Shown here piece by piece: positions 63,924 to 64,000 of a stretch of DNA of 64,000 nt (within the stretch, counting starts at the first letter, position 1; the number at the start of each line of letters is the position of its first letter). The stretch covers positions 58,163,155-58,227,154 of the forward strand of contig CP154956.1 in the NCBI GenBank assembly GCA_039621445.1, given 5' to 3'. The DNA comes from Euglena gracilis (lineage: Eukaryota > Euglenida > Euglenophyceae > Euglenales). Both the position numbers and the translations under genes were made by a program. Below the pieces are notes generated by a model. It had not been told where the DNA came from, made no database searches, and worked only from the letters and a program-made list of their open reading frames with translations.

Positions 63924-64000
63924 CCACCCCCGGGGCGGTGGGCTGGCATGGGTAGCCGTGGGTAGGGGAAAATGGGTGGCCTCCGGGTTGGGGCCGGAAA

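Overview
This window is eukaryotic nuclear DNA: it has a protein gene broken into small exons by GT-AG introns, a TATA box, a degenerate telomere-type CCCTAA array, LINE and DIRS-type retrotransposons, and very little coding sequence. Plant-like telomere repeats, GC-rich exons and extreme G/C homopolymer runs suggest an alga or other protist; the lineage cannot be named from sequence alone.

Layout. 1-18.8 kb is mostly tandem repeats: a ~163-bp array (1-880), a ~53-bp array with two 79-bp units (1.87-2.44 kb), and a G/C-run-rich ~160-190-bp satellite (2.88-7.77 kb) built round a GGCGCC hairpin core. At 7.77-9.32 kb the satellite ends in a 1.5-kb element with terminal inverted repeats that carries a tyrosine-recombinase-like ORF and a PHD finger, followed at once by a perfect 47-bp-arm hairpin. 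GT-rich degenerate minisatellite (10.3-12.5 kb) leads to ~0.8-kb tandem units interrupted by a 5'-truncated LINE (14.7-17.1 kb). At 18.65-25.37 kb is a 79-bp satellite with a clear alternating higher-order structure.

25.7-35 kb is AT-richer unique DNA with many long inverted repeats (hairpins), including a chain of four at 31.3-31.6 kb and an inverted repeat around a telomere-like array at 28.57-28.66 kb. From about 35 to 51.96 kb, plus-strand exons of a mitochondrial FAD-dependent glycerol-3-phosphate dehydrogenase can be read in collinear order; its introns hold a 19-bp palindromic satellite, two inverted copies of a ~0.8-1.1-kb repeat and many minisatellites. The N-terminal FAD-binding exons were not recognised.

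52.18-61.29 kb holds two DIRS-type tyrosine-recombinase retrotransposons, one nested inside the left terminal repeat of the other. The inner element (52.27-56.96 kb) has matched inverted termini, an internal complementary region and one intact long ORF (RT, RNase H, a methyltransferase-like segment, tyrosine recombinase). The outer element has an intact Gag-like ORF, a broken pol and no recognisable right terminus. The last 2.4 kb contains a TATA-box promoter candidate, a GC-rich block with G-run minisatellites, and a possible small membrane-anchored protein on the minus strand.
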